Shown piece after piece: positions 27,901-40,700 of a DNA stretch of 64,000 bases. Location of the stretch: the NCBI RefSeq assembly GCF_026151205.1, contig NC_087082.1, forward strand, positions 6,455,908 to 6,519,907, given 5' to 3'. The stretch comes from Bolinopsis microptera. Taxonomy: Eukaryota; Ctenophora; Tentaculata; Lobata; Bolinopsidae. Both the position numbers and the translations under genes were made by a program. Every line of letters starts with the position of its first letter. Position 1 is the stretch's first letter. The notes under the pieces were generated by a model that had not been told where the DNA came from, searched no databases, and saw only the letters and a list, made by a program, of their open reading frames with translations.

Positions 27901-30900
27901 CTGTATCCTATAATTATGACTGTATCCTAATTATGTTGTGACCCCTAATACCCAGGTTCTGGGTTCCCACACGGAGCTGAGGACACGTCCCTGAACGTGA
28001 CAGTGTGTGGGGTGGAGACAACAGCTGAACTAGTCAGCAACTCCCAGCTCAACATCCCTCTACCAGCCTGTCCTGATGATGTTTGCTCCACTGCTTCTCA
28101 TTCCTGTGATATAGTGGTGAGTTTAGGGTTCACTGCTTCTCATTCCTGTGATATAGTGGTGAGTTTAGGGTTCACTGCTTCTCATTCCTGTGATATAGTG
28201 GTGAGTTTAGGGTTCACTGCTTCTCATTCCTGTGATATAGTGGTGAGTTTAGGGTTCACTGCTTCTCATTCCTGTGATATAGTGGTGAGTTTAGGGTTCA
28301 CTGCTTCTCATTCCTGTGATATAGTGGTGAGTTTAGGGTTCACTGCTTCTCATTCCTGTGATATAGTGGTGAGTTTAGGGTTCACTGCTTCTCATTCCTG
28401 TGATATAGTGGTGAGTTTAGGGTTCACTGCTTCTCATTCCTGTGATATAGTGGTGAGTTTATGGTTCACTGCTTCTCATTCCTGTGATATAGTGGAGAGT
28501 TTAGGGTTCACTACTTCTCATTCCTGTGATATAGTGGTGAGTTTAGGGTTCACTGCTTCTCATTCCTGTGATATAGTGGTGAGTTTAGGGTTCACTGCTT
28601 CTCATTCCTGTGATATAGTGGTGAGTTTTGGGTTCACTACTTCTCATTCCTGTGATATAGTTGTGAGTTTAGGGTTCACTGCTTCTCATTCCTGTGATAT
28701 AGTGGTGAGTTTAGGGTTCACTACTTCTCATTCCTGTGATATAGTTGTGAGTTTAGGGTTCACTGCTTCTCATTCCTGTGATATAGTGGTGAGTTTAGGG
28801 TTCACTGCTTCTCATTCCTGTGATATAGTGGTGAGTTTAGGGTTCACTGCTTCTCATTCCTGTGATATAGTGGTGAGTTTAGGGTTCACTGCTTCTCATT
28901 CCTGTGATATAGTGGTGAGTTTAGGGTTCACTACTTCTCATTCCTGTGATATAGTGGTGAGTTTAGGGTTCACTGCTTCTCATTCCTGTGATATAGTGGT
29001 GAGTTTAGGGTTCACTGCTTCTCATTCCTGTGATATAGTGGTGAGTTTAGGGTTCACTGCTTCTCATTCCTGTGATATAGTTGTGAGTTTCGGGTTCACT
29101 GCTTCTCATTCCTGTGATATAGTGGTGAGTTTAGGGTTCACTGCTTCTCATTCCTGTGATATAGTGGTGAGTTTAGGGTTCACTGCTTCTCATTCCTGTG
29201 ATATAGTTGTGAGTTTAGGGTTCACTGCTTCTCATTCCTGTGATATAGTGGTGAGTTTAGGGTTCACTGTTTCTCATTTCTGTGATATAGTGGTGAGTTT
29301 AGGGTTCACTGCTTCTCATTCCTGTGATATAGTGGTGAGTTTAGGGTTCACTGCTTCTCATTCCTGTGATATAGTGGTGATTTTAGGGTTCACTGCTTCT
29401 CATTCCTGTGATATAGTGGTGAGTTTAGGGTTCACTGCTTCTCATTCCTGTGATATAGTGGTGAGTTTAGGGTTCACTGCTTCTCATTCCTGTGATATAG
29501 TGGTGAGTTTAGGGCCAGGGTTAGGGTTCACTGCTTCTCATTCTTGTGATATAGTGGTGAGTTTAGGGTCAGGGTTAGGGTTCACTGGGAATTCCGCGGG
29601 ATTAGGCTTCTTGGATACTGCCGTTAGTCTGCGTCTGTTGGCTTTTTAACTTGTTTGTATGTAATTGTATGTTTAAGGCAAAGTTAGAAAAGAGTTCTAT
29701 GAAGACTACGTGTTCACACAGGATAAGATGTAACCAATTAAACAGGTGCAGAGGTACGACACAGTTCTGACGAAAACGGGAGCTGTGACCTACAACAAGG
29801 CTGATACCCCAACTGTTACTAACATAGACCCCAGCGACGCGGGGACTGGTGGTGGTAAAACTGTAAGTATAAGGGACATTTTTTATCGCTTATTAGATCC
29901 AGTAAACTATCTGCTATCTGTAACTAGAAAGTTTGCTCGGCTGTCGGCGGACGTTAGATTTCCATTCATCCACTGTTTATTCTCATTTATCCATATCTCA
30001 TGCCCTATTTCTATGCCTTCACCTGATGAATTATGTTAGGAGAGTTAAAATGTTAACTAAAATTGCTCTTTATTTATTTTGCGCATCTCAGATCACAATA
30101 ACTGGAACTGGGTTCAGTGACGCCACATCAGATGTCAGTGTTAAGTTTGATGGAGTGACCTGTACTCTTCTCTCTACATCAACCACTCAGGTAATGTTAG
30201 AAATTCTAATAGAAATTCGCCAATTCTGTGATGACGTTCTTGTCAAAGAAATCTTTTAAATAAGCTCAATCTCCAGAACATTACCGTTGTCCTCCTCCTC
30301 CTCCTCCTCCTCCTCCTCCTCCTCCTCCTCCTCCTCCTCCTCCTCCTCCTCCTCCTCCTCCTCCTCCTCCTCCTCCTCCTCCTCCTCCTCCTCCTCCTCC
30401 TCCTCCTCCTCCTCCTCCTCCTCCTCCTCCTCCTCCTCCTCCTCCTCCTCCTCCTCCTCCTCCTCCTCCTCCTCCTCCTCCTCCTCCTCCTCCTCCTCCT
30501 CCTCCTCCTCCTCCTCCTCCTCCTCCTCCTCCTCCTCCTCCTCCTCCTCCTCCTTCTCCTCCTCCTCCTCCTCCTCCTCCTCCTCCTCCTCCTCCTCCTC
30601 CTCCTCCTCCTCCTCCTCCTCCTCCTCCTACCCCTCTTCCTCCTCCTCCTCCTCCTCCTCCTCCTCCTCCTCTTCCTCCTCCTCCTCCTCCTCTTCCTCC
30701 TCCTCCTCCTCTTCCTCCTCCTCCTCCTCCTCTTCCTCCTCTTCCTCCTCATCCTCCTCCTCCTCCTCCTCTTCCTCCTCCTCCTCCTCCTCTTCCTCCT
30801 CTTCCTCCTCATCCTCCTCCTCCTCCTCCTCTTCCTCCTCCTCATCCTCCTCCTCCTCCTCCTCTTCCTCCTCTTCCTCCTCATCCTCCTCCTCCTCCTC

Positions 30901-33900
30901 CTCTTTTAAATAAGCTCAATCTCCTGAACATTACCGTTGTTCTCCTCCAGATCACGTGTAAAACAGGAGCCAAGGCAGACAAAGCTAACAAAGACGGAGT
31001 AGAAGTGAGAATTAACAAGTCTCTAGCTCTTAACCCGGGCAAGGAGACTATGACTTACATGGATAAGTGGAGCTCTAAATTCACGTGGGGTGGCGATGAG
31101 AAGAATAAACCTGTCGAGGGGGATTTGGCTGTTCTTACTGAAGGTACATTCTTGATGATTTATGTCGTTTTAAATTTATGTCACGTGTTACTATGGTTAC
31201 TCAGAGGTTCTAATACCCAAAATACCCTCAATCATCTCAACCCTAAAGTTACAGAGAATAATAATAAAATTCTTACCTGAACAAACGAACATTTGGGCGC
31301 ACAAACTGACATACTGACAAACAGGTCAGATAATCTACCTTGACGAGAGTCCCCCGAAGCTGAGAGCTCTGCTGCTCAGGGGAGGTCATCTGGTATTTGA
31401 TGATAACCAGGATCTCATACTGAAATCTGATTACATCCTTATCTTGGGTGGAGGTTCTATCACGGTAAGGGTTAATTAATGAGCTGTATTGATTTTATAT
31501 AAAAACGTATACGCTTTGTAAATTTTTGAGACAGTAAATTTGTGGGTAATATTCGTTGTAAAGAAACATTGCTAATTAATGACAATCGTTTTGACCACAG
31601 TTGTAGAAATTATCTACAAATTTAATTAACAAATTTAAATTTTTACCAGATTGGAACTGAAGACTCTCCGTTCCAACACGAAGCAATTATAGAGATGCAT
31701 GGCAACCAGCAATCTACTGAACTGCCAATGTACGGAGCCAAAACTCTTGCCGTCAGAAACGGTACGTCTGCTTACAAAGTTACAATTGTCATCGTATTTT
31801 GTTACTATCTCATCATAATATGTTCCATCATTTTTTGTTACGGTTTAAAGAATTTAACTTATAATATCTCTGTGAGATTGATCGTTGTTTTAGCGATCGT
31901 CTTTCTAATTGATCTTATCCCCTATCAGGAACGGTTGAGATGCACGGTAAAGAGGTGAGCCCTAAGTGGACAGAACTAGGAGAGACCGCTGAAGCTGGTA
32001 CCACCTCTATCATTATCAACACTGAGACCAACTGGAAGGTTTGATTCTGTTCTGGTTGTGAATCTATAACGTTTAACGTTGACATTAATTAGTTCATTGT
32101 GTGTAAATCAGCAACACTAGTTACACATGCTGTATATGTATCATACTTGCAGGTCAGTGACCAGATAGCTCTCTCCTCCTCAAGCTTCGCACCAGAAGAG
32201 AACGAAGAGTTTATCATCACCACCATCACCTACGACAAAGCAGCCGGGAAGACCACCCTGGGACTGAACCAGGCTCTTAAGTTCAAACACATTTCTCTTG
32301 AACAGACAATAAACGGGGTGAAGATTAAGACTGCTGCCAAGGTTCGTCCTTTCATAGTTCTTTCCATTCCGCTATTTTATCGGCATTTATTCGGCTATGT
32401 TATCGGCATTTATTTTTATCGTTGACGGGTTGAATACATTTAATGAACTTATCTAATATTAATATAATAATATCCTGGGTTTGGACAGGATATAATATCG
32501 CAAATGTGTGAGACTGATTTTATTTAATTCTTACTTACTCCTAAATTGTAGTGTAACACTAAACTTTACTTTTACAGATTGGTCACCTGACTAGAAATGT
32601 TAAAATGCGGGGAAATGTTAACGAAGATCACTTGGAGATGGTAGACGCCTGTCCCCAGACATTTGATCCTGATCAATTTGCAACCCAGACTTGCTTCCAA
32701 GGCAGATACGGTATGTTCAATGTTCATCAGTATCAAACATTTTGTTTACACTCGGTCACTTGTCAAGGCATTCGGCGAATTTTCTTTGAAATAAAATGAT
32801 GTATTTGTGTAAAAATTTGAAAGTTTATTGATAAAAAATCTTTCAACCACCGGAATAGGTAATATCACTTTTCTTTAAAATTTATATTACGTTGTTTAAG
32901 CCATCCTCTTTGTCAGGAGCTATGATGGACAGTGACCAGTTCGGATCCCAGATCATGTTCCACGCGGCTGCCATGGAAACACGGGAAGTGCACGGCAGGC
33001 TAGAGAACGCAGAGTTCTCCTGGGCTGGGCAAGCGTTCAGACTGGGGCGGTACCCCATACATTTCCACATGAACGGGGATGTGAGCGGCAGTTATGTCAA
33101 GTAAGCTCAGCCTCATCAATCTTTATTTTTATACATACAATTATACGCTGTTAGTGTAAAATAAGATGGGCACCAGACCAGTCCTCCCGGGCGTACCAAT
33201 GGTATACAGTGCCTGCTCACAAATCCTCTCACACTACACACTATACTCTCAGTCGTTCTTAGCGACTGACAACCGCAATAACTCACAATATCTAAGTATT
33301 GAACTCTACGTTAATATAACAAATACGATATTCTAGTACCGTCAATTACTCTGATATGACTACTACATACATGCAACTAAGTGCGGTACTGTGAATCAAA
33401 CGGTTCAATGCTACAATTCGGTCCTAAGCTAGAGTTGAACAAAGGAAACAGTTGAATCGAGTAATAACGTTCGAATGATGAATATAAAGATATTATCAAC
33501 AATCACAACTTAAACTGTGGCAAGACGGGCCACGTTTGGCGTTCTAGATCAGCGGTTAACACTTTGATTAAACACGTCACCTAAAGAGCTTTTCCAGAAC
33601 TAATCCTAACGTGTCCAGAAATGCGTTATCGACACGCGCCACGTGATACCACGTGGTCACTTAACTACCTAAATCTACACTCATTACTAACGGTCATATT
33701 AATCACTAAATTACAATCTACACAACTGCTAAAACTACTCTAAAACTGCTGCAAACAGCCTACATATTACACTACTGTCTTATCGGTTTATTACTACTTA
33801 TCTGAAACTCACCTATATTCAATGCTTACATTAGACTTACCATTACATTCGACTAGTCAACAACCAAATTATCTTGAATATTGTCTCTCAGAGGATGTGC

Positions 33901-36900
33901 AGTCCATCACACATTTAACCGTGCCGTGACAGTTCACGGAGTCAACAATCTCCTCGTGAAAGACAACGTTGCCTTCAATAACATGGGGCACGCCTTCTTC
34001 TTGGAGGACGGTGTTGAGGAGGACAATGTGTTCGATGGAAACCTGGCGATATTCACTCAGTCCAGCTCCTCGTTATTAAATGTTGATGTTACTCCCGGTA
34101 AGGAATAATCTGATCACAGATTGTTTTTAATTGCTATAATGGACGTCGAGAATGGAATTTCATATTTATTTAATTAGATTTAATGCTTTTATCTTGCCAG
34201 CTTACATGAAGTAGAATCATGTTTTGGAAAAGTAACAAAGTGTTAATTTCAGCCTCGTTCTGGATCGTCAACCCCAGGAACACGTTTATCAACAACGTGG
34301 CAGCTGGTTCCACCCACTTTGGGTTCTGGTTCAACATGCCAGCTCACCCTGCCGGACCCTCTGCTACCAACACGGTGTGTCCCAGGAATATGGGGATGAA
34401 GGAATTCAGAGGCAATGAGGCTCACTCTTGTGGCAGATACGGTACGGGAAATATTTAGATTATTATTTCAGTTTTATATGAGGTGTACATTTCATGATGC
34501 ATTATGACTAGCCCTTTAAAAGTGATAAACAATAATCCCAAAGAAGCTTTACGTTTAAATTATGAATTATTTTGATCTTCGTTGGATTGAAATAAGTAAT
34601 TTTGGTTGAAATCGTTTTATTAACTTATTAAGAAAACATTGGTTAGTAATTTATAGCCAAGGCATCAAATAATCATTAACGACAAAATCTGAATGCTTAA
34701 AGTAAAATATCTTTTAAACAAAACAGATTCTATACTACATACAATCAATTTTTCTACAGTCAACATCAATAACACATAAATTCAATATTTATGTACGCAA
34801 TTTCAAATCTCTAATTGAGTATGGATCTACAAACGTATTTATATAATTGTAATAATACTAGTATTTCACCAACCCTATTTATTTAGAGTGTAAAATATGT
34901 TTTAGACAAAACAGATTCTATACTATAGTCAATTTTTCTATAATCAACATAAATTTTAAGTCCGTAAATTCAATTTATACTGTCCACTGTCCAGCTGTGC
35001 TAAAGTCTAAAAGAACTTGTACTTGGGAACCACCTCAACCTCAATGTCCAGTTTGTATCCAGGACCGGGAAAGGATGTCGCATCCTCTGACACGTATATG
35101 GCATAGTTCCCATACACAGGTCGCTGGTATAACTTCCTGTTCCGTGATCAGTGCCTTGAACCAGAGTAGGGTTTGGACTGTCCTGTATGTTGGCGATCTC
35201 GTGAGCCCACACCGTCTTGTAACTTGCAGATGCGACTCCTGTCAAGGGGTTGCAAAGAAAGTGGTTACCTAGTCCTTGTGTGTTGTCATCGTTAGCGTTT
35301 GCTGCAGATAGTCGTCCTCCAGTCAAAACGATCCTCGCACCGTTGTTACTGTACGCCCAGTTGAACGCTAGGTCTCCTCCCACCGAGAATACGGGGTCGT
35401 CTTCCATGTTCTGGGCGTGGTTACTGACACTCTCCTGTATGGGACCTCCCTCAGTAACAACATCTCTCCCTGGGTTCATGGCCTGGAACCTGGACAGCAG
35501 AGATCTATCACTCTCTTTGAACCGGAACACTTTCACTGCGTCCACCTCCCCTGCCTGGTGTCTAACTAGAGCTATGTAGCTCACTAGTCACTGGGTGTCT
35601 CCAGACCAGTCTGTTCAGGTAATCTTTTGTCAGAGAGTCAGCATAGGTTCCAATGAAGACATCGTCCACCCACCCAGTGGTGAAGTCCATGATATGACCA
35701 TCAGATGGGTTGAGGTTCATGGCCTGGTACCAGGTACTGGTTTTAACTCGCTCTATCTTTTCTACTTCGGTGGTCCTGGTCACTTCCATCAAACATAGAA
35801 GCCAAAGCAGCTGGGGATCATTTTTTTATGATGCAAGTCAAATTACGAGGTTTAAGAGTGTCAAAAATGGAATGACCGAGAAATAATCTGGAATTTGTGA
35901 GGGTACTTTAATAACCCCCTCTATCATGCGAACAATAATTCAATTGTTATTTGATAATTGCATTATGGTCCGTCTTTTCTTTATATTCATGATCGATATT
36001 ACGATTGTTCACATGGGAACCAGACACAGCATGCCACCAGTTACGCTGCAGAACTCTAATTAAGATTATACCCCGATTAGGTCACGGAAACAAACCGTTA
36101 AATTTATTACGTTATCAACTTTTGCATTTGGAATCAAATCAATCGAAGACTTTGAAAACTGGGCTTAAATATAAAATGACACGTCACCTAAGCTTGGGGT
36201 CTACTTAAATATACCTTTCTCTATTTACACTTACACTATGAGTTTTAATAATCCGTTATTTGGCAGGTATTTGGGTCTGGGAGTTCTGGAACCCCCGTGG
36301 TGACGGAAGCTGTGAGGCAACCACCCCTAATATGACAACTCTGCATGATTTCCACGGCTGGCATAATCTTCGAGGAGTAGAGATCGAAACTGGTAAGGTT
36401 TTTTGATGAAAGTTTATATCACCGATTGTCCAAAAACGTTGTGATATTTTGTTCCTCAAACAATTAAAATTTGTTTAAACTTTTAAATTTCTGATAGCTT
36501 ATGTCTGGTTACCTTGGTTACCTTGTTCAGGTAGTGGTATCGCTATGGATAACTTCCTCCTCCACGACAACTGGTTCAGTCAGATGGAAGTACACAAGTG
36601 TATTGACGCTACTTTTGAAGAGGGCAACACTCGGGTACGTAGAATGTAGATTAAAAATGTTGATATAATAGTTAATGATTTTATGTTATGATAATATTTT
36701 ATTTAACGGATTGTAAAATATTTGTTCCAAGACCGTTGACGAGTCTAACTTGATGCGCGTCTTGACAGGTTATAAGCTTTCAATAATTTAGTATCTTGAT
36801 CTAACTCTCCCGCGCAGATGACGAACTCGCAAATCATCTCCAAAACACAGTCCAGCGACGGACTTAAGATGCTCTACATGAACGCAGAGTTCGAGTGTGG

Positions 36901-37664
36901 TAGTGGGGTGGTGTTACCTGGTAAAGGTATGATGTCCGTACACGACTCCACTATGCACGAGTTTACAAAGTGCCCGGTATGGGAGGCTTGCGGAGGTTGC
37001 AAACCCAGACAAGGAGGTATGTGTTTCGTTTGTGTTTTGTAACATCTGAACGGGGGATGATCGGAGAACGTACAATTGAGACTGTTTTTCGGAAGTGAAC
37101 AGCTGCTGAACTTACATGAAATATCTTGCATTAGGACAGATTCTGACCATGTCGAAATCTGTGACCAATATGGCGACCGTGTACTCAACAAGAATTCATG
37201 GTCATATTAATATCAATAATAATATTTTGACCATTTTATTAATAGTTTACTTAATGTTCACTCCATATCTCTGTTTCCAGGGTTCCCAAGTGAGTTTAAA
37301 GGAATCAGCTACATAAACAGTCCTGTAAAAGGGAAGTTCAAGTGGGAATTTGAGATTATGATGAGAGATCTGGACGGGTCTCTGAGCGAAACTGGTAAAA
37401 AGAACAGCATTGTCACTCCTAATATGGACATTTTGGATAAGTCCTCCTGCGCTAAGACAGATTCCTGGTCCCATGGTTCCGTTGAGGGGGCCGTCTGTGA
37501 CGACAAGGTAAACAATGCCCAGTTTGTGACATTTAAGCTAACTGTTCCTGTTATTTTAGAACGTGTATTTTTGCGTGTATTTTTTGGTAAGTTTTGTCAA
37601 ATTGATTTTGAACCATTTTGGTACTGACGAGCACCCTGTATGTGTGTTATAGCACGTATGTATA

Positions 37665-37702
<38 letters not shown>

Positions 37703-40700
37703 CAAGATGATAATGTATAATGTATAATGTATAATGTATAATGTATAACGTTCTCCCTTCTAGACGAGCCTAGTCCGTCTAGCGTGGAACCAGCCAAGCA
37801 TTTCTGAGCTCCTCTTTAAGTCGGTGTTCCTAACCAACACTCACGGAAGCGTGTCAGTGCCTTGGTTTTTCAAGAGGCTGACTCACAAGCAAGGATGGAT
37901 GGCCACTGTTCCTACTGGTAAATCGGACAGTGTTTTTTAATTTAATGAGTGATTGAATCTGTAAATTTGATTATAAATCATAGATTTTCGTTGTTACTAA
38001 AAGTCGTTTGTTTTAGCAAATTCGTACACAATGAAGTGGGATACGGATCTAAAGTTCACAAATGCGTCCTTCAAGATGACAGCGTACTACCCAAAGGATG
38101 GTGACTACATTGTCTTGGAACAGTCTCTTAATGATGTAAGATGTTTCAATTTTTTATTAACTTCTTGAGAACTTACAAACCGAGAAGAAGGTTTGTGAGT
38201 TTGTCACTGTCTTTGGTCATGAAAAAATCATGAAATTAGTGTTTAAATCATTTTATTTGGCCGCTTTTTCTTAAGCCTGTTACTTCAAAATAGTAAGTAG
38301 TAGAATATTTTACTTGAAAAATGCAAAATTGTTATTACCTTACGAGACATAATTCCGGTAACCTAAATGATTTGGGAACGAAAATACGGAATTTTTAATT
38401 TTTACCGAAAACCGCCACATTTCGTACCCCAAATTAAATCATGGTATTTGGGGATTTTTTATAGTTATTATTTAATTATATAATCCCCATATAGATTTTA
38501 ATCAAGCTAATTTAGGAAATATTTAATACTGTGTTGACTATTTAATTATTGTATTGTATTGATGTATTTGTTTTTCTCTTTAAAAAAATTATATAATCCC
38601 CATCCTCAGAAACCGGACTACATCACGGTAGGAGGAAGCTCCAACAAGAAACTAGAAGCAATAGACGGAGCAGTAGATGACCCGGGCACTTTTACATTTG
38701 ACGACGAGACCAAGAAGCTGTCCCATCTGATTACTGGCAAGGGTGTCGACACGACACAGGACCTTAAGATGGACCTGAAAGTGTACAAGTGTTTCTATGA
38801 GAACTGTACTGATCCTCATCCTAAACCTCTGCCGACCAATCCAACTGTTCTTCAGAGACCTGAAACGGTAAATATACCGCGGAATCTTTATATACCCCTG
38901 AATTATTGAAAATAATATATTTGTCTCTCTTACAGGAGCAGGTTTGTTTAATTCAAATTCTAAAAGTCTTCTAAAAGTCTTGATTTAATACTAAAATAGT
39001 TGTTATTTCCAGCCAAAGCGATGGTCCGTGTCGTCTGACTGGATGGGGACAGAGGAAGGACTTGGAGGATTTAACGGTATCCTCCCTAAAGTAGGTGATA
39101 ATGTTATCATTCCCTCTAGCTGGTGGATGGTCTATGATGCCTCCATGGAGGGCCTGGGTGATGTGAGTCAAAACTTTATTTTTTATTACTTTGTTTCTAA
39201 ACTTTATTTTAACGTTTAAGAGTTATATTAGAGTTATTGATAATTTTTAAAAGAAAAATATTTGTTGATAATCCAATTCAAATAGTTCGGAACCAGACTA
39301 ATAAACACTATTTTACGATGGCTAAATATTACCAATATACGCCCAGATCATGGTGTACGGAGTGTTGGAGTTCTCTAACGAGGTGGACACTGTCCTAGGA
39401 GCTAACAGGATAGTTGTAGTTGGCGGCAAGTTGGTTGTGGGTTGGGGTGACGACCCCCTCAAAGTCAAGGCTCATATCAAGTTGACTGGTAGTAGAGACG
39501 ACAAGGAGTACACACTGAATGATGGTACCACTGTCGGCTCTAAGGTGAATAAGGAACAGTGCCGTGTTTTCGTCGCATATTTTTGTATTTTCGTACTATT
39601 ATAATATCTTACTTTTCAATACTCACTGAAACCATGCTGATATTCGGCCAACAGTCTGCTCTTTTCCTGTGTAACCATGGTAACTTACTGTGTAACTTGA
39701 TAATTTTTCTCTTCCAGGCTCTAGGAATAGTAGGTTTCACAGAGATGCACGCTGTTGTGCCTGATGTTCTCTCCACTACACTCACAGTTAAAGCACCAGT
39801 GGGTGCCACCACCATCACTGTTAAGGACAATGTTATGGACAAATGGAAGGTTGGTTATCTTTGTGTCAAAGGAATATTACATTTCTGATACCGCACCGGC
39901 TGCAATCAGCAGCATCTAATATTCATAATTTCGAAGATATCGACCACTTGTATGGTTTAATTTACCATTATTTTATCATAACCTTCCAGATTGGAGACGA
40001 GATCGCGATCGCTTCCACCTCATTTATACCTGAGCAAGCTGAAAAGAGGACGATAACTAAAGTGGAGGGTCATATGCTGACTCTGGATACAGCACTGGAG
40101 TTTGAACACGACTACATGCTCGAAACTGTAAGTTATAGAATAAAACATGTAGTCAGGATAGAGCTGCATATTACACATATTTTGATAATTTCGGCGCAGA
40201 AATAAAATTAGCACCTTGTTAGTACTGAATACCTTTGTAGATATTAGTGGGGATAACATTCTGGGTTCCATCTTGTTACTCTATACCTGTACACTGCTGT
40301 TAATCTGCTCTTTTCTTATCTTTACTAGGCACTGATGATGAAAGAACGTATTCTACTAATGTTATAAAGATTTAATTGGAACTCATTTTAAGTCATTCGT
40401 TGTCTGATAGCGGGAAATACTGATTCTTTATAGTTTACTCCATTCATCCCAGATCCACGAGCACGTGTACGAACGTACTGCGGAGGTGGGACTTCTCACA
40501 AGACTCATAACCATCGAGGGAGTTATGGACCCTGGTAAGTTGTTTGATATTTAGTGGTCTTAACCGCTACACGTGTCTCTAATTTCACTATCTGTGACAA
40601 TCGAAGATAAGACGAATAATTTATTTTAGTATTTTCAATTTCTGTGATTGTGAGCCAATTTCTGTGATTGTGAGCCAATTTCTATAAGGACACGTTTACG

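Noticed and set aside
29500-29590. Telomere-like gggttaggg words
   Set aside because: They arise from the linker of the 42-bp unit (tttagggttcac) and do not form a telomeric array.
30243-30913. Long poly-Ser and poly-Arg open frames on both strands
   Set aside because: They are translations of the (CCT)n tract; the period of three keeps all frames open and there is no independent coding evidence.
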